Part shown: positions 61,522-64,000 of the stretch, piece after piece | Numbering within the stretch: the first letter of the stretch is position 1 | How the letters are laid out: each line of letters opens with the position of its first letter | From: Clavibacter capsici | Lineage (GTDB): Bacteria; Actinomycetota; Actinomycetes; Actinomycetales; Microbacteriaceae | Reading direction: 5' to 3' | Assembly: GCF_001280205.1 (NCBI RefSeq) | Contig: NZ_CP012573.1 | Coordinates: forward strand, 186,001 to 250,000 | DNA: 64,000 nucleotides | Notes under the pieces: model-generated | Told to the model about the DNA's origin: nothing | The model's input: the letters and a program-made list of their open reading frames with translations, nothing else | Databases searched by the model: none | Position numbers and translations under genes: made by a program

Positions 61522-63705
61522 TCAGACCGCCGTCACCCGCAGGATCGCGATCGACTCGGGCAGCATCCCCGGCGCGTGCAGGCCGGAGGTCGCCAGCGCG
61601 CGGCCGGTGAGCTCGACGCCGTCCCACCAGGCCGGCGCGACGAAGCCCGGCTCGGGGGTGCCGACGCGCACGGGCTCCACGCGGTAGCGGCGCGCGGGAT
61701 CCAGGCCCGGCAGCAGGAAGCGGCCGCGCGGCGAGACCTCGGAGCGGCCGATCGACGCGAGGAAGAAGAGGGCGGAAGCGGCGTCCGACGCCACGGCGCC
61801 GTAGACGAGCAGCGTCGGGTCGCTCTCGTCCGCGCGGACGACCGTGCCCGTGTGCATGAGCGCCCGCTCCTCCTTGTAGAGGGCGATCCAGGCGGCGAGG
61901 TCCGCGTTCTCCTCGTCGGTGGCCTGCGCGAGGTCCCACTCGATGCCGAGGTGGCCGTAGAGCGCCGAGCCCGCGCGGAACGCGAGGCGGTGCGCGCGGC
62001 CGGTGGTGTGGCTGACGCCCGACGCGATGTGGGAGCCGAGCAGCTCCGGCGGGAGGAGCTGCATGGTCCAGCGCATCATCTGCTGGCGGTCGAGCGGGTC
62101 GATGCAGTCGGAGACCCAGACGCGGTCCGTGCGCTCGAGCACGCCGAGGTCGACGCGGGATCCGCCCGACGAGCACGACTCGATCTCGAGGCCGGGGAAG
62201 CGCGCGCGCAGCTCGTCCATGAGGCGGTAGGCGGCGAGCGTCTGCAGGTGCACGCCCGCCTCGCCGCGCGGGTGGATGCCGGCGTCGACGAGGTCGCGGT
62301 TGTGGTCCCACTTGACGTACGCGATGTCGTTCCCGCTCAGGATCGCCGTCATCCGCTCGAGCACGTACGCGTACGCCTCGGGGATCGCGAGGTCGAGCAC
62401 CTGCTGGTCGCGGGCGCGCACGGGGAGGCGGCCGCCGGTGGCCATGATCCACTCGGGGTGCGCCCGCGCGAGGTCGGAGTCCTCGTTCACCATCTCGGGC
62501 TCGAACCAGAGGCCGAACTCCATGCCGAGGCCCGTGACGTGGTCGACGATCGGGTCGAGCCCGTCGGGCCAGACGTCCTCGTCGACGTACCAGTCGCCGA
62601 GTCCCGCGTGGTCGTCGCGGCGGTGGCGGAACCAGCCGTCGTCGAGCACGTAGCGCTCGACGCCGAGGGCCGCGGCGCGGTCCGCGAGGTCCGTCAGGCG
62701 CGCGAGGTCGTGGTCGAAGTACACGGCCTCCCACACGTTGATCGTCATGGGGCGCTCGCGGCGCGGGTGGTAGTCGCGGGCGCGGAGGAAGCGGTGGAAG
62801 CGGGCGGCCTGGTCGTCGAGGCCGTGGCCGAACGCGGCGTAGACCCACGGGCTCGCGTACGCCTCGCCCGTGGCGAGCCGCACCTCGCCGGGCAGCAGCA
62901 GCTCGCCGCCGCCGATCACCTGGCGGCCGGTGGACAGGCGCTCGGCGTAGTGGCGGTGGTTGCCGCTGAACGCGACGTGCACGCCGCGCACGTCGCCGTG
63001 CCGGAAGCCGAAGCCGGGCGTGCCGACGGAGAGGAGGGTCGCGGCATCCGGGCCGGTGCGGCCCTTGCGGCCCTCGCGCTCGTGGATCCCGACCACGAGC
63101 TCCCGGCGCTGCGGCGTGCGCTCGAGGCCCCAGCGTCCGGCGAAGTCGAGGATCTCGCGGGCCTCGGCCGGCAGGGGCAGCGCGAGCTGGAGGCCGCCGA
63201 CGGAGTAGGTCGTCTCGCCGGTGTTGGTGACCTCGGCGCGCGTGCGGACGAGGCCGGACGGCAGCAGCTCGACGTCGAGCGCCAGGCCGAGGCCGGCGTG
63301 CTCGTCGACCGCGTCGACGTGCACGAGCGCGGGGCCGGTGGACGCGGATCCGGGACGGCCGTCGACGCCCGACGGGAGGGGCGAGCCGTCGACGGCGGCG
63401 GCGGTCACTCGGAACAGCGGCGACCAGTCGGCGCCGTCGCGGTGGCCCTCGAGGCCGGGCTTGCCGGTCCAGGACGTGTGCGCCTCGGGCAGGATCGCGA
63501 GGCGGACGGGCCGGTCGGCGGTGCTGCCGGCGATCGGCTCGACGGCGGCGAGGGCCAGCGTCTCGAGATCGGCCGGGGTGGTCTCGCCGAGGTCGGCGCC
63601 CCAGTGCACGACGGCCGGGAGGCGCCCGTCCGTGAGGTCGAGCACCAGCGAGACGCCGGAGGCGCGGAGGTGGAGGAGGGCGGAGGGGACGGCGGTGTCG
63701 GGCAT
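61522..63705 (-). CDS. GH36 alpha-galactosidase, intact
   Basis: A 727-residue intracellular alpha-galactosidase. It has an N-terminal beta-supersandwich, a barrel with YVLDDGWF, LWFEPEMVNEDSDL, the nucleophile Asp in YVKWDHNRD, IESCSSGGSRVDLG and the acid/base Asp in VWVSDCIDPLDRQ, and a C-terminal beta domain. It cleaves raffinose-type and galactomannan-derived galactosides. AGGAG lies 5 bases before the ATG. It is the full-length counterpart to the barrel-less protein at 9068. No transporter or regulator gene adjoins it inside the window. Confidence 0.93.
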   Translation of the reverse strand: MPDTAVPSALLHLRASGVSLVLDLTDGRLPAVVHWGADLGETTPADLETLALAAVEPIAGSTADRPVRLAILPEAHTSWTGKPGLEGHRDGADWSPLFRVTAAAVDGSPLPSGVDGRPGSASTGPALVHVDAVDEHAGLGLALDVELLPSGLVRTRAEVTNTGETTYSVGGLQLALPLPAEAREILDFAGRWGLERTPQRRELVVGIHEREGRKGRTGPDAATLLSVGTPGFGFRHGDVRGVHVAFSGNHRHYAERLSTGRQVIGGGELLLPGEVRLATGEAYASPWVYAAFGHGLDDQAARFHRFLRARDYHPRRERPMTINVWEAVYFDHDLARLTDLADRAAALGVERYVLDDGWFRHRRDDHAGLGDWYVDEDVWPDGLDPIVDHVTGLGMEFGLWFEPEMVNEDSDLARAHPEWIMATGGRLPVRARDQQVLDLAIPEAYAYVLERMTAILSGNDIAYVKWDHNRDLVDAGIHPRGEAGVHLQTLAAYRLMDELRARFPGLEIESCSSGGSRVDLGVLERTDRVWVSDCIDPLDRQQMMRWTMQLLPPELLGSHIASGVSHTTGRAHRLAFRAGSALYGHLGIEWDLAQATDEENADLAAWIALYKEERALMHTGTVVRADESDPTLLVYGAVASDAASALFFLASIGRSEVSPRGRFLLPGLDPARRYRVEPVRVGTPEPGFVAPAWWDGVELTGRALATSGLHAPGMLPESIAILRVTAV

Positions 63706-63810
63706 GCTGCTCCTGCGTCGGTGCGGAAGGGGATGCGACCATCCTCCCGTGCCGGGGCCCCGGCGGCGGCTGCGCGACACGGGCGCGCGGCGACGGGAGC
63801 GGGGCGGGAC

Positions 63811-64000
63811 CTACCTGTCGAGGTCCTCGAGACCGGGCACGGCCACGCCGTCCTGGTGCTCCGCGGAGACGCGGGTGCCGTCCTGCGAGGACCGGGAGAG
63901 GACCGTCGCGGCGTGGATCCGGGCGACGAGCTCGGGATCCCGCAGCTCGTCGCCCCCGGGCTCGCCGGCCTCGACGACGAGCTGGCTGGCCGGGCCGATG
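63811..64000 (-). CDS. C-terminal end of an unidentified protein (gene enters from the right edge)
   Basis: The minus-strand frame ending at TAG (63811-63813) is open to the window edge and reads IGPASQLVVEAGEPGGDELR, then DPELVARIHAATVLSRSSQD and ends VAVPGLEDLDR. Codon bias is coding-like. It has no start codon inside the window and no recognisable domain; the product is unknown. Confidence 0.6.
   Translation of the reverse strand, partial: IGPASQLVVEAGEPGGDELRDPELVARIHAATVLSRSSQDGTRVSAEHQDGVAVPGLEDLDR

Overview
The window is very GC-rich actinobacterial chromosome (around 73% GC by eye). GTG starts are common and many start/stop codons overlap. Gene content suggests a plant-associated member of the Microbacteriaceae, most like Clavibacter; that placement is inference from recognised families, not a database match. 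I saw no rRNA, tRNA, insertion sequence, prophage or CRISPR array. Everything was read by eye, with no alignment or folding software.

Layout. 1-5918: a sugar ABC transporter (permeases only, the first entering from outside the window), a ThuA-domain protein, a Gfo/Idh/MocA dehydrogenase, a ROK repressor and a HAD phosphatase, tightly coupled. 5938-9008: a membrane protein, a secreted chorismate mutase and two small conserved proteins. 9068-21860: a plant-glycan island with a GH36-like protein that has no catalytic barrel, two convergent LacI regulators, a complete sugar ABC importer, and GH27, GH51 and GH95 glycosidases on the opposite strand. The importer promoter and the GH51 promoter carry the same GAGATC-GATCTC operator type. 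21982-24653: a P-loop kinase, an EamA exporter and a divergent TetR around a perfect 20-bp palindrome. 24811-29706: a cutinase/polyesterase-like secreted hydrolase, a YceI protein, an ECF sigma/anti-sigma pair and an MFS transporter.

30197-37007 is a LacI regulator divergent from binding protein-permease-permease-GH3, the layout of bxl-type xylo-oligosaccharide systems. 37088-43133 holds ordinary small regulators and oxidoreductases. 43275-44516 is an AAA ATPase with a possible C-terminal winged helix, behind two copies of an AT-rich palindrome. A second GH51 has its own operator. A tandem pair of unknown secreted proteins follows (46502-47876). 49586-56225 is a zinc locus: two Zur-type boxes, a CobW-like protein without a P-loop, and aztA, aztB, aztC with two different AztD-like chaperones. 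The right end has a glycosyltransferase, a small secreted peptide, a flavoprotein, an N-domain-less ClpB behind a perfect HAIR element, an intact GH36 alpha-galactosidase, and the 3' end of an unidentified gene.

How the parts work together. Three sugar importers, six intact glycosidases (GH27, GH51 twice, GH95, GH3, GH36), three LacI regulators and one ROK regulator form local substrate-responsive modules for arabinose-, xylose- and galactose-containing plant polymers. A secreted chorismate mutase, a secreted polyesterase-like hydrolase and small secreted proteins add a host-facing layer. Strong perfect hairpins separate most modules. The hexamer GGATCC is greatly over-represented throughout.
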